Assembly: GCA_964597315.1 (NCBI GenBank)
Contig: CAZQXD010000030.1
Span: 1-50,209 of the forward strand
Direction of reading: 5' to 3'
DNA length: 50,209 bases
Origin: CAZQXD01 sp964597315
GTDB lineage: Bacteria > Pseudomonadota > Gammaproteobacteria > Competibacterales > Competibacteraceae
Each line of letters starts with the position of its first letter. The first letter of the stretch is position 1. The position numbers and the translations under genes were made by a program. Of the stretch, positions 1 to 6,575 are shown in pieces. Under the pieces are notes generated by a model. That model had not been told where the DNA came from. It did no database searches and saw only the letters and a program-made list of their open reading frames with translations.

Positions 1-57
1 CTGGTTGCCGCCTGAGAAGTTGGAAGCCTCGCCCGTCAGGGCGGGGAGCAGTCACTG
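1..57 (+). mobile_element. Right end of an IS200/IS605-type (TnpB) element, partial
   Basis: The window opens with a GC-rich hairpin (arms 27-34 and 39-46, loop 35-38) followed by GGGGAGCAGTCAC. This arrangement is typical of the right end of IS605/IS1341-type elements, where it also forms the 3' part of the TnpB guide (omega) RNA. A TGA at 13-15 just before the hairpin could be the stop codon of a tnpB gene lying mostly left of the window (last codons Leu-Val-Ala-Ala). That tnpB assignment is inference, because almost none of the gene is visible. The element abuts the REP hairpin that begins at 63. Confidence 0.55.
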
Positions 58-62
58 CTGTA

Positions 63-87
63 GATGCGGTGAGGAACGAACCGCATC
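63..87 (+). repeat. REP hairpin, copy 1
   Basis: Inverted arms GATGCGGT (63-70) and ACCGCATC (80-87) enclose a 9-nt loop. The reverse complement is identical to the copy at 286-310, so the two copies face each other across the transposase remnant. Closely related hairpins occur at 25606-25630 and 25657-25683. Confidence 0.8.
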
Positions 88-250
88 AATCATAAAGGGA
101 TGTCTGCCGTGGATAGGTCGGATGATCGGAAATGACTTGCCGCAAGAGGCTTATTTGACTGGACAGCAATATGTTGCCGTGACACGCGGCACAGTTGAAC
201 GTGAAAAAATAGGTGCCCTCTTTTATTCTCGCTCGCTGGTAGGCAGTCAT
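86..250 (-). pseudogene. REP-associated tyrosine transposase (RAYT), 5' remnant
   Basis: From an ATG at 250 the minus strand encodes 54 residues. The first ~37 match the N-terminus of REP-associated Y1 transposases: Tyr-x-Arg-Ala-Arg, then GTYFFTFN, then a leucine-rich SSQISLLRQVI stretch. Intact family members run to roughly 150-250 residues and carry a HUH motif and a catalytic Tyr, both absent here. After Val-Ile the reading frame becomes unrelated sequence and stops inside the REP at 63-87, so most of the gene has been deleted. The remnant is enclosed by two inverted REP hairpins, the expected substrate of this transposase family. The protein is almost certainly inactive. Confidence 0.7.
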
Positions 251-285
251 AACTTGTGTTCGTTGCGCAGGGTTTGGAGGCGAAT

Positions 286-310
286 GATGCGGTTCGTTCC
301 TCACCGCATC
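286..310 (-). repeat. REP hairpin, copy 2
   Basis: Arms GATGCGGT (286-293) and ACCGCATC (303-310) with a 9-nt loop. This is the exact reverse complement of copy 1 at 63-87. It lies just upstream of the transposase remnant start. Confidence 0.8.
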
Positions 311-370
311 CTTGTATCTACGGGCTACGGGCTTGGCATTTATCGCACCCTACTAAAGCGGTTTCGCCCC

Positions 371-694
371 TCACGGTCCCCAACTCACATAGGACTCCGT
401 TTCCACCGCCCGGCGCAGCAGATCCCGCAAGGGCACGGCCCGTTGGGCCAGGGTCACCAGGACGGCGTCCTTGGTCTCATTCTTCTCGCCCTCCTCGGCG
501 TCCCCCTGCTGGCCGACAGCCTCCGGGGGCAACCCTTGCAGGGCCGCCTCCAAAGACGCCAGGGCGGCGGGCACGTCCTCGGCTAGCAGCGCTCCCTTGA
601 CACTGGCGCTGGTGCCCATCATCCGCAGTAAGGCTCGGGCAGGCTCGTCAAACATCATGATGCTGCCGGCGTGTTCGGTATTAAACGTAATCAT
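371..694 (-). CDS. DUF1840 family protein
   Basis: A 107-residue cytoplasmic protein with no membrane segment or signal peptide. The N-terminus (MITFNTEHAGSIMMF) followed by an ALLAEDVPAALASLEAAL segment is characteristic of the DUF1840 family found in beta- and gammaproteobacteria. No function is established for the family. The ATG at 694 is preceded by GAGGT at good spacing and lies 12 bp after the DUF3501 stop, so it is the last gene of the rubrerythrin operon. The middle (about residues 60-75) is acidic and probably a flexible linker. A role in the same redox or iron-sulfur process as its neighbours is inference from operon position only. Confidence 0.85.
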   Translation of the reverse strand: MITFNTEHAGSIMMFDEPARALLRMMGTSASVKGALLAEDVPAALASLEAALQGLPPEAVGQQGDAEEGEKNETKDAVLVTLAQRAVPLRDLLRRAVETESYVSWGP

Positions 695-706
695 GGTGGG
701 ATACCT

Positions 707-1291
707 CTAGTCGAAATCGGCCACCAGAGCCTGGCGAACCGGCTCCGGCAGGGCTTCCGTGGCGGCTCCATAGTGCCTGTGGTCGATGCCCACCCCAAGG
801 GCGGCCCCCTCCTTGGCGGCGGCGATCATGGCCGGGGTGAATTCGAAGCGCAGGAAATGCACCGCGGAGGTCTTTTCCTCGTTCTCCCGGTCCATGTCCT
901 CGTCGGCGATGGCCCAGACTTTGTCGAAACCCTGGACCTGCATCCAGACCTTGTCCTCGACGCCGATCAGCCGGGCCAGGGCGGCCTTGCGCTCGGTCTC
1001 GTTTTCGTATTCCACCAAAAACGTGGCCTTGAGGTTGCCGCCGTCGGGAATCAGGGGATTGTAGGCGGACAGCTCGTCGTCGATGCCCGCGGCCTCGAAG
1101 ATCCGCTCCACCCGCAGCATCTCCTGAATCTGGTACTGGATGGTGATCCGGTCCTCGAACAGCAGGGTGGCGTGCTCCCCTAAACGAACCTTGCGGGGTT
1201 TTTTATGGGCCAGCACTTCGGCCCTGAAGGCCGGGCGGCGCTCGGCGTAGGTTTCCAAGGGCATCAGGTCGGCGCGGCTCAGTTTCTGCAT
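707..1291 (-). CDS. DUF3501 family protein
   Basis: A 194-residue soluble protein starting MQKLSRADLMPLE. Residues ~30-60 (RKVRLGEHATLLFEDR, then QYQIQEMLR) and the later DKVWMQVQG stretch are typical of DUF3501. The ATG at 1291 is chosen over an upstream in-frame start because GGAGGT sits 4 nt before it. This start overlaps nothing essential, although the Fe-S gene upstream ends at 1305. The family is uncharacterised but recurrently sits beside a rubrerythrin and a CCG-domain iron-sulfur protein, exactly as here, which suggests a joint redox or peroxide-related function. That role is inferred from context. Confidence 0.88.
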   Translation of the reverse strand: MQKLSRADLMPLETYAERRPAFRAEVLAHKKPRKVRLGEHATLLFEDRITIQYQIQEMLRVERIFEAAGIDDELSAYNPLIPDGGNLKATFLVEYENETERKAALARLIGVEDKVWMQVQGFDKVWAIADEDMDRENEEKTSAVHFLRFEFTPAMIAAAKEGAALGVGIDHRHYGAATEALPEPVRQALVADFD

Positions 1292-1304
1292 GGATACCTC
1301 CGAA

Positions 1305-2648
1305 TCAGATGCCATAGGCCAGGCGCAGCAGGCTCAAGGGGTGCTTGGGGGTGGAGTCGTTCTTCAGCCCCTCGGCGATGTGGTGGCCGGCGATGGGACA
1401 GTCGCTGGTGTAGTGATCCGCCTTGGCCTTTTCGATCCGGCTGAATACCGGGCGGCCGATCTTCATGGCCGTGTCGTGGAATTCTGTCTTGACCGCGTAA
1501 GTGCCGTCGTGCCCGGAGCAGCGCTCGATGGGGGTGATGGTGGTCTCCGGCACCAGGGCCAGCAGGTCCCGGGTCTTGAGACCCAGATTCTGCACCCGCA
1601 AATGGCAGGGCACATGGTAGGCCACGCTGCCTAAGGCGGTCTTGAACTCGGTATTGAGCAGGCCGGACTTGTGGCGGCGGAATAGATAATCAAAGGGGTC
1701 GAACAGGGCGTCGCGCACCTTGGCCACGGCCGGATCGTCTGGGAACATCAAGGGCAGTTCCTGCTTGAACATCAGCACGCAAGAGGGCACCGGGGCGACG
1801 ATATCCCAGCCCTCGTCAACCAGGCGGGCCAGCAGGGGGATATTGTGATGCTTGGCCCGCTCCACGGACTCCAGGTCCCCCAGTTCCAGCTTGGGCATGC
1901 CGCAACAGCGGGCGTCGCTGACCAGCCGCACCGGAATGCCGTTGTGTTCGAACACAGCGATCAGATCCTCCCCCAACTGGGGTTCATTGGCGTTGCCGTA
2001 GCAGGTGCCGAACAGGGCCACCCGGCCCCGGGTGCCCTCGGCGGGCTTGGCCTGGGTCAGGGGGCTTTGGCGCTTGCCCACTTGCTGCCTGAGGGTTTTG
2101 GGGGCGTATTCCGGTAGTTTGGCGTCCTTGTGGATGCCCAGCCGGTCATGCATCAGCTTACGGGCGGTGGGGTTGCGGTTGACGGCGTTGACGGTCTGGG
2201 TGACCACCGGGATGCCCGCCAGGCGGCCCACCAGGTCGGTGTTGGTGATTAGCTTGTCCCGGGCGGAGGTGCGCCCCTGGCGGTGCTTGACGGCCTTGGC
2301 CCGGAGCATCAGGTGAGGGAAGTCCACATTCCAGGGATGGGGCGGCACGTAGGGACATTTGGTCATGTAGCACATGTCGCAGAGATAGCAGTGGTCCACC
2401 ACGCTCCAGTAGTCGGACTGGGCCACCCCGTCCAATTCCATGGTCTCGGACTCGTCGATCAGGTCAAACAGGGTCGGGAAGGATTGGCATAAACTGAAGC
2501 AGCGCCGACAGCCGTGGCAGATATCGAAGACCCGTTCCAGTTCGGCGAACAGGGCGGTTTCGTCGTGAAACTCGGAGTTGCGCCAATCCAGGGGGTGACG
2601 GGTCGGCGCCTCCAGGCTGCCTTCCCGGGGCTGTTCGCGTTCGGCCAT
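1305..2648 (-). CDS. Heterodisulfide reductase-related (CCG-domain) iron-sulfur protein
   Basis: A 447-residue soluble protein. The N-terminus carries two ferredoxin-like motifs: CHGCRRCFSLC (Cys 44, 47, 50, 54) and CYLCDMCYMTKC (Cys 87, 90, 93, 98), expected to bind [4Fe-4S] clusters. The C-terminal ~230 residues hold two cysteine-rich CCG-type repeats as in HdrB/HdrD and GlpC. The first has an intact CCG (ARCCGMPK). The second reads RCSGHDG, so its middle Cys is Ser. Glycolate and glycerol-3-phosphate oxidases use comparable subunits, but no flavin partner is encoded nearby. Its partners are a rubrerythrin upstream and DUF3501 downstream, which suggests electron delivery to a peroxide- or oxygen-scavenging enzyme (inference). 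The exact substrate is unknown. Confidence 0.88.
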   Translation of the reverse strand: MAEREQPREGSLEAPTRHPLDWRNSEFHDETALFAELERVFDICHGCRRCFSLCQSFPTLFDLIDESETMELDGVAQSDYWSVVDHCYLCDMCYMTKCPYVPPHPWNVDFPHLMLRAKAVKHRQGRTSARDKLITNTDLVGRLAGIPVVTQTVNAVNRNPTARKLMHDRLGIHKDAKLPEYAPKTLRQQVGKRQSPLTQAKPAEGTRGRVALFGTCYGNANEPQLGEDLIAVFEHNGIPVRLVSDARCCGMPKLELGDLESVERAKHHNIPLLARLVDEGWDIVAPVPSCVLMFKQELPLMFPDDPAVAKVRDALFDPFDYLFRRHKSGLLNTEFKTALGSVAYHVPCHLRVQNLGLKTRDLLALVPETTITPIERCSGHDGTYAVKTEFHDTAMKIGRPVFSRIEKAKADHYTSDCPIAGHHIAEGLKNDSTPKHPLSLLRLAYGI

Positions 2649-2733
2649 GTTCGAATCCTTTAGGTGACGGTCCGCTGCGGCGGACAGGGAAAGCCGGTTC
2701 GGCGCGGCGGCGGGCCGCGCCGGGCGGTGGCGA

Positions 2734-3156
2734 TCAGGCGTCCAGTTGATTCAACGCCTTTTGAAAGCGATTGGCGTGGGAACGTTCCGCCTTGGCCAGG
2801 GTCTCGAACCAGTCGGCGATCTCGTCGAAGCCCTCGTCCCGGGCGGTCTTGGCCATGCCGGGATACATATCGGTGTACTCGTGGGTCTCCCCGGCAATGG
2901 CGGTTTTTAGGTTAGCGCCGGTGGGTCCGAAAGGCAGACCGGTGGCGGGGTCGCCCACTTCTTCCAGATATTCCAGGTGGCCATGGGCGTGGCCGGTCTC
3001 CCCTTCGGCGGTGGAGCGGAATACTGCGGCCACGTCATTATAGCCCTCCACGTCGGCCTTGGAGGCGAAGTACAGGTAGCGGCGGTTGGCCTGGGACTCG
3101 CCAGCGAACGCGGCTTTAAGGTTGTCTTCGGTCTGGGTGCCTTTCAATGCTGCCAT
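2734..3156 (-). CDS. Rubrerythrin (ferritin-like diiron protein, no rubredoxin domain)
   Basis: A 140-residue four-helix ferritin-like protein. Diiron ligands are visible as Glu in GESQANRRY (~20), ExxH in EGETGHAHGH, Glu in GETHEYTDMY and ERSH near the C-terminus. Classical rubrerythrins of ~190 residues add a C-terminal CxxC...CxxC rubredoxin domain. It is missing here, so electrons must come from another protein, plausibly the Fe-S protein encoded next. Rubrerythrins reduce hydrogen peroxide in the cytoplasm. The ATG at 3156 has GGAGG 7 nt upstream and is preferred over an ATG 11 codons earlier. It is the first gene of a four-gene operon. Upstream lie a good promoter and two palindromes, so expression is probably controlled by a stress- or metal-responsive repressor. 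Confidence 0.92.
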   Translation of the reverse strand: MAALKGTQTEDNLKAAFAGESQANRRYLYFASKADVEGYNDVAAVFRSTAEGETGHAHGHLEYLEEVGDPATGLPFGPTGANLKTAIAGETHEYTDMYPGMAKTARDEGFDEIADWFETLAKAERSHANRFQKALNQLDA

Positions 3157-3235
3157 GGTGAATCCTCCAGTCTCTGGTTTAGCGAACACCGGGATAAATC
3201 CGGCGTCATGCGCCTGGATAGGCCCAGCCTAAAAA

Positions 3236-3250
3236 TTAGACTAAGTCTAA
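3236..3250 (-). promoter_or_regulatory. Operator-like palindrome in the rubrerythrin leader
   Basis: A perfect 7-1-7 palindrome (TTAGACT-N-AGTCTAA) about 80 bp upstream of the rubrerythrin start, just downstream of the predicted -10 box. The 7-1-7 geometry resembles Fur/PerR-type boxes, and rubrerythrin is a classic PerR-regulon gene in other bacteria. Which regulator binds here is unknown. Confidence 0.5.
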
Positions 3251-3257
3251 ACCCACT

Positions 3258-3273
3258 ATGAACTAAAGTTCAT
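3258..3273 (-). promoter_or_regulatory. Operator-like palindrome over the rubrerythrin -10 box
   Basis: Arms ATGAACT and AGTTCAT flank two central bases. The site covers the predicted -10 hexamer (3262-3267). Its half-site ends in ACT, like that of the palindrome at 3236-3250, so one dimeric repressor could occupy both. Confidence 0.5.
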
Positions 3274-3290
3274 GGCTGCAAATTTGTCAA
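3262..3290 (-). promoter_or_regulatory. Predicted promoter of the rubrerythrin operon
   Basis: On the minus strand TTGACA (3290-3285), a perfect -35 hexamer, is followed after 17 nt by TTTAGT (3267-3262), a 4/6 match to the -10 consensus. The -10 lies inside the palindrome 3258-3273. Confidence 0.5.
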
Positions 3291-3319
3291 TCGCCGAAAA
3301 ATAAAAAAAGACGCCAAAA

Positions 3320-3348
3320 TTGACCGCCCCGATACGGCAGGGTAACGT
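3320..3348 (+). promoter_or_regulatory. Possible promoter for xseB-ispA-dxs
   Basis: TTGACC (3320-3325), then 17 nt, then TAACGT (3343-3348). The -35 is good and the -10 weak. It is placed 29 bp before the xseB start. Confidence 0.3.
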
Positions 3349-3376
3349 ACCCTCCCTTGAGGGGGGAACGGTATTT

Positions 3377-3616
3377 ATGGCAGCGAAAAAAACCACACCC
3401 ATTGATTTTGAGCAGGCCCTGGGGGAACTGGAAACCGTGGTGGAGCAATTAGAGAAGGGCGAGTTGTCCCTGGAGGACTCCCTGACCCGTTTCGAACGGG
3501 GCGTGGAACTGACACGGCTCTGCCAAATCACCCTTCGGCAGGCCGAACAAAAAGTGGACAAACTCCTGGAACGCGACGGTCAGGTCAGTGTTGCGCCCCT
3601 GGACGGACAGGACTGA
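3377..3616 (+). CDS. xseB: Exodeoxyribonuclease VII small subunit
   Basis: A 79-residue, mostly helical protein. The pattern DFEQALGELETVVEQLEKGE followed by LSLEDSLTRFERGVEL is diagnostic for XseB. Several copies bind one XseA subunit to form exonuclease VII, which degrades single-stranded DNA to oligonucleotides in repair. The ATG at 3377 is chosen because a GAGGGGGG ribosome-binding site lies ~10 nt upstream and the extra upstream codons do not fit the family. xseA is not in the window. The usual gammaproteobacterial order xseB-ispA-dxs is kept, with 5 bp to ispA, so the three genes are co-transcribed. Confidence 0.95.
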   Translation: MAAKKTTPIDFEQALGELETVVEQLEKGELSLEDSLTRFERGVELTRLCQITLRQAEQKVDKLLERDGQVSVAPLDGQD

Positions 3617-3621
3617 CCACC

Positions 3622-4509
3622 ATGCCCGAAACCCGCATTGCCCAGTATCGAGACCGGGTGGAACACGCTCTGGATCGCTGGCTACCGACAGCTCGTATCC
3701 ACCCCGCCCGGCTTCACGAGGCCATGCGCTATGCCGTGCTGGGGGGTGGCAAGCGGGTCCGCCCGGTGCTGGTCTACGCCGCCGGGGAGGCCATGGGCGC
3801 GGCGCCAGACAACCTGGACGGGCCGGCCGCAGCGGTGGAACTGATCCACGCCTATTCCCTGATCCACGACGACCTGCCGGCCATGGACGACGACGATCTG
3901 CGCCGGGGCCGACCCACGGTACACAAAGCCTTCGATGAAGCCACCGCCATCCTGGCTGGCGACGGTCTGCAAGCCCTGGCTTTCCAGGTTCTGGCCAGCG
4001 ACCCGGGAATGGTGGCGGAGCCGACCCTGCGTATCAGGATCATTGATACCCTGGCCCAGGCCGTCGGCTCCCGGGGCTTGGTGGGCGGTCAGGCCATTGA
4101 CCTGGAAGCGGTCAACTGCGGCCTCAACCAGGCCGAACTGGAAAACATGCATATCCATAAGACCGGCGCCCTGATCCGGGCCTGCGTGGTGATGGGGGCG
4201 CTGTGCCAACCGGCCATCGACGTCGCCACCCTGGAGCGGCTGGATCATTACGCCAAGTGTATTGGCCTGGCCTTCCAGATCCGCGATGACATTTTGGATA
4301 TCACCGGCGACGCCCGCGACCTGGGCAAAACCCCGGGCAAGGACCAAGCCGCCAACAAACCTACCTACCCGGCCCTGCTGGGCCTGGACGGCGCCCGGGA
4401 ACACGCCAAGTTACTGGTGGAAGACGCCCTGGATAGCTTGGACAAACTGGGTGAGCAAGCGGCAACCCTACGCTGGATTGCCGCTTATATCGTCGAACGG
4501 AGCCACTGA
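3622..4509 (+). CDS. ispA: Farnesyl diphosphate synthase (polyprenyl synthetase)
   Basis: A 295-residue cytoplasmic prenyltransferase that condenses dimethylallyl or geranyl diphosphate with isopentenyl diphosphate to give farnesyl diphosphate, the precursor of undecaprenyl phosphate and quinone side chains. The first aspartate-rich motif is DDLPAMDDDD (residues 83-92), followed by RRGRPT. The second is DDILDITGD near residue 222. GGGKRVRP near 41-48 binds isopentenyl diphosphate. Length and motif spacing match IspA rather than the longer octaprenyl synthases. It sits between xseB and dxs, so two steps of the same isoprenoid route are encoded together. Confidence 0.95.
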   Translation: MPETRIAQYRDRVEHALDRWLPTARIHPARLHEAMRYAVLGGGKRVRPVLVYAAGEAMGAAPDNLDGPAAAVELIHAYSLIHDDLPAMDDDDLRRGRPTVHKAFDEATAILAGDGLQALAFQVLASDPGMVAEPTLRIRIIDTLAQAVGSRGLVGGQAIDLEAVNCGLNQAELENMHIHKTGALIRACVVMGALCQPAIDVATLERLDHYAKCIGLAFQIRDDILDITGDARDLGKTPGKDQAANKPTYPALLGLDGAREHAKLLVEDALDSLDKLGEQAATLRWIAAYIVERSH

Positions 4510-4609
4510 GCGCCGTGGGCCGCCACCGGCGCCGGCATTGACCCGGAATCCGCCGCAAGCCCCTTCGTTCGTGGAGGGGCGGACGCCAACCCATCAGGAA
4601 TCGTGCAGT

Positions 4610-6463
4610 ATGACAAGCGATCAGTTCCCTATTCTGGATGCCATCGAATTCCCTTCCGATCTGCGCCAGTTACCCGAAGCCAAACTAGGCTCCCTGGCCG
4701 AGGAGCTACGGGAGTTCCTGATCCAGTCGGTCGCCAAGACCGGCGGCCACTTCGCCGCCGGACTAGGGGCGGTGGAACTTACCGTGGCGCTACATTATAT
4801 CTACGACACCCCCGAGGACCGGCTGGTCTGGGATGTGGGCCATCAGAGCTATCCCCACAAGATCCTCACTGGCCGCCGAAATCAAATGGACACCATACGC
4901 CGCTGGGAAGGTCTAGCACCGTTCCCCAAGCGCGCCGAAAGCCCCTACGACACCTTCGGGGTAGGCCACTCCAGCACCAGCATCAGCGCCGCCCTGGGCA
5001 TGGCCGTGGCCGCTCGCCAAACCGGCCATAACCGCAAGGCGGTAGCCATCATCGGCGACGGTGGGATGACCGCCGGGCTGGCCTTCGAGGCCCTCAACCA
5101 CGCTGGCGACCTGAAGGCCGACCTGCTGGTGATCCTCAACGACAACGAGATGTCCATCTCTCCCAACGTGGGGGCCATGTCCTCCTACCTTACCCGGGTA
5201 TTGTCCGGGCGCATGTATTCCACGGTCCGGGAGGGCAGCAAAAAAGTCCTGTCCCATATGCCCCCGGTCTGGGAGTTCGCCCGCCGGGCTGAGGAACACG
5301 TCAAGGGCATGGTCACCCCCGGCACCCTGTTCGAAGAACTGGGCTTCAATTACTTTGGCCCCGTGGACGGCCACGATCTGGACTCCCTGGTGCAAACCCT
5401 GGGCAATTTGCGAGACCTGTCCGGGCCGCGGCTTTTGCACGTGGTCACCCGCAAGGGCAAAGGCTATAAGCTGGCCGAGGACGCCCCGGTGAAGTACCAC
5501 GGGGTCAGCGCCTTCAACCCCCAGCAGGGCCTGGCCGCCACCAAGAGCAGCGGTGGTCCCAGCTATTCCCAGGTGTTCGGGGAGTGGCTGTGCGATATGG
5601 CCGAACTGGATGAGCGGCTGGTGGGCATCACCCCGGCCATGCGCGAAGGCTCGGGCCTGATGCAGTTTTCCGAACGCTTCCCGGAGCGCTATTTTGACGT
5701 GGGCATCGCCGAGCAGCACAGCGTCACCTTGGCCGCTGGCATGGCCTGCGACGGACTGAAGCCGGTAGTGGCCATTTATTCCACGTTCTTGCAGCGGGCC
5801 TATGATCAGCTTATCCATGACGTGACCATCCAAAACCTGCCGGTGCTATTCGCCATCGACCGGGCCGGACCGGTAGGGGGGGATGGGCCTACCCATAACG
5901 GCAGCTTCGACCTGAGCTATATGCGCTGCCTGCCCCATCTGGTGATCATGGCCCCGGCCGACGAGAACGAACTTCGGCAGATGCTGTACACCGGCTTCCG
6001 GCTCCACCAGCCGACGGCGGTGCGCTACCCTCGGGGCCGGGGACCGGGAACGCCCATCCAAAAGGACATGCAGGCTCTGCCCATGGGCAAGGCCGAGCTG
6101 CGCCGCCGGGGTCAGGGTCTGGCCCTGTTGGCTTTCGGGACCCTGCTCCAAGTGGCCGAGCAAGCCGCCGAAAAACTGGACGCCACGGTGGTCAATATGC
6201 GCTTTATCAAACCCCTGGACGAGGAGCTGATTCTGCGTCTGGCCCGGGAGCACGAGCGCCTGGTCACCCTGGAGGAAAACGCCGTGGCCGGAGGCGCCGG
6301 CAGCGCCGTGGACGAACTGCTGACCGCCCATGGGGTGCGGACGCCGATGCTGCATATTGGCCTGCCGGATCGCTACCTGGAGCACGGGGAACGGGAAGAC
6401 ATGCTAAGGGACGCGGGGCTGGACCTGGAAGGGGTGATGAAGACCCTGGAGGGGTGGACATAA
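4610..6463 (+). CDS. dxs: 1-deoxy-D-xylulose-5-phosphate synthase
   Basis: A 617-residue thiamine-diphosphate enzyme that joins pyruvate and glyceraldehyde-3-phosphate to make 1-deoxyxylulose-5-phosphate, the first step of the MEP isoprenoid pathway. Residues ~45-60 (GGHFAAGLG with catalytic His 47), DVGHQ (~76-80), the GDGGMTAG thiamine-diphosphate/Mg site and a C-terminal transketolase domain (GIAEQHSVTLAAGMA; DRAGPVGGDGPTHNG) are all present. The frame is open much further upstream, but that part overlaps ispA. The ATG at 4610 follows AGGAA and gives the usual family N-terminus. It lies 100 bp after ispA. Confidence 0.96.
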   Translation: MTSDQFPILDAIEFPSDLRQLPEAKLGSLAEELREFLIQSVAKTGGHFAAGLGAVELTVALHYIYDTPEDRLVWDVGHQSYPHKILTGRRNQMDTIRRWEGLAPFPKRAESPYDTFGVGHSSTSISAALGMAVAARQTGHNRKAVAIIGDGGMTAGLAFEALNHAGDLKADLLVILNDNEMSISPNVGAMSSYLTRVLSGRMYSTVREGSKKVLSHMPPVWEFARRAEEHVKGMVTPGTLFEELGFNYFGPVDGHDLDSLVQTLGNLRDLSGPRLLHVVTRKGKGYKLAEDAPVKYHGVSAFNPQQGLAATKSSGGPSYSQVFGEWLCDMAELDERLVGITPAMREGSGLMQFSERFPERYFDVGIAEQHSVTLAAGMACDGLKPVVAIYSTFLQRAYDQLIHDVTIQNLPVLFAIDRAGPVGGDGPTHNGSFDLSYMRCLPHLVIMAPADENELRQMLYTGFRLHQPTAVRYPRGRGPGTPIQKDMQALPMGKAELRRRGQGLALLAFGTLLQVAEQAAEKLDATVVNMRFIKPLDEELILRLAREHERLVTLEENAVAGGAGSAVDELLTAHGVRTPMLHIGLPDRYLEHGEREDMLRDAGLDLEGVMKTLEGWT

Positions 6464-6575
6464 TCCACCGCCCCGCTCCCGATACCGGGGGAGTGGCGAT
6501 TCCATAAGCCCGGTGATAGGGTATGGTGGTAACCACCCGCCCGGTTCTAGCCCCTACATGGGAGCGGGCGGGGCG

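Noticed and set aside
5..586. 193-codon plus-strand frame over the REP/RAYT region and DUF1840
   Set aside because: It runs through REP hairpins and opposite DUF1840, shows no protein family features, and is explained by the features on the other strand.
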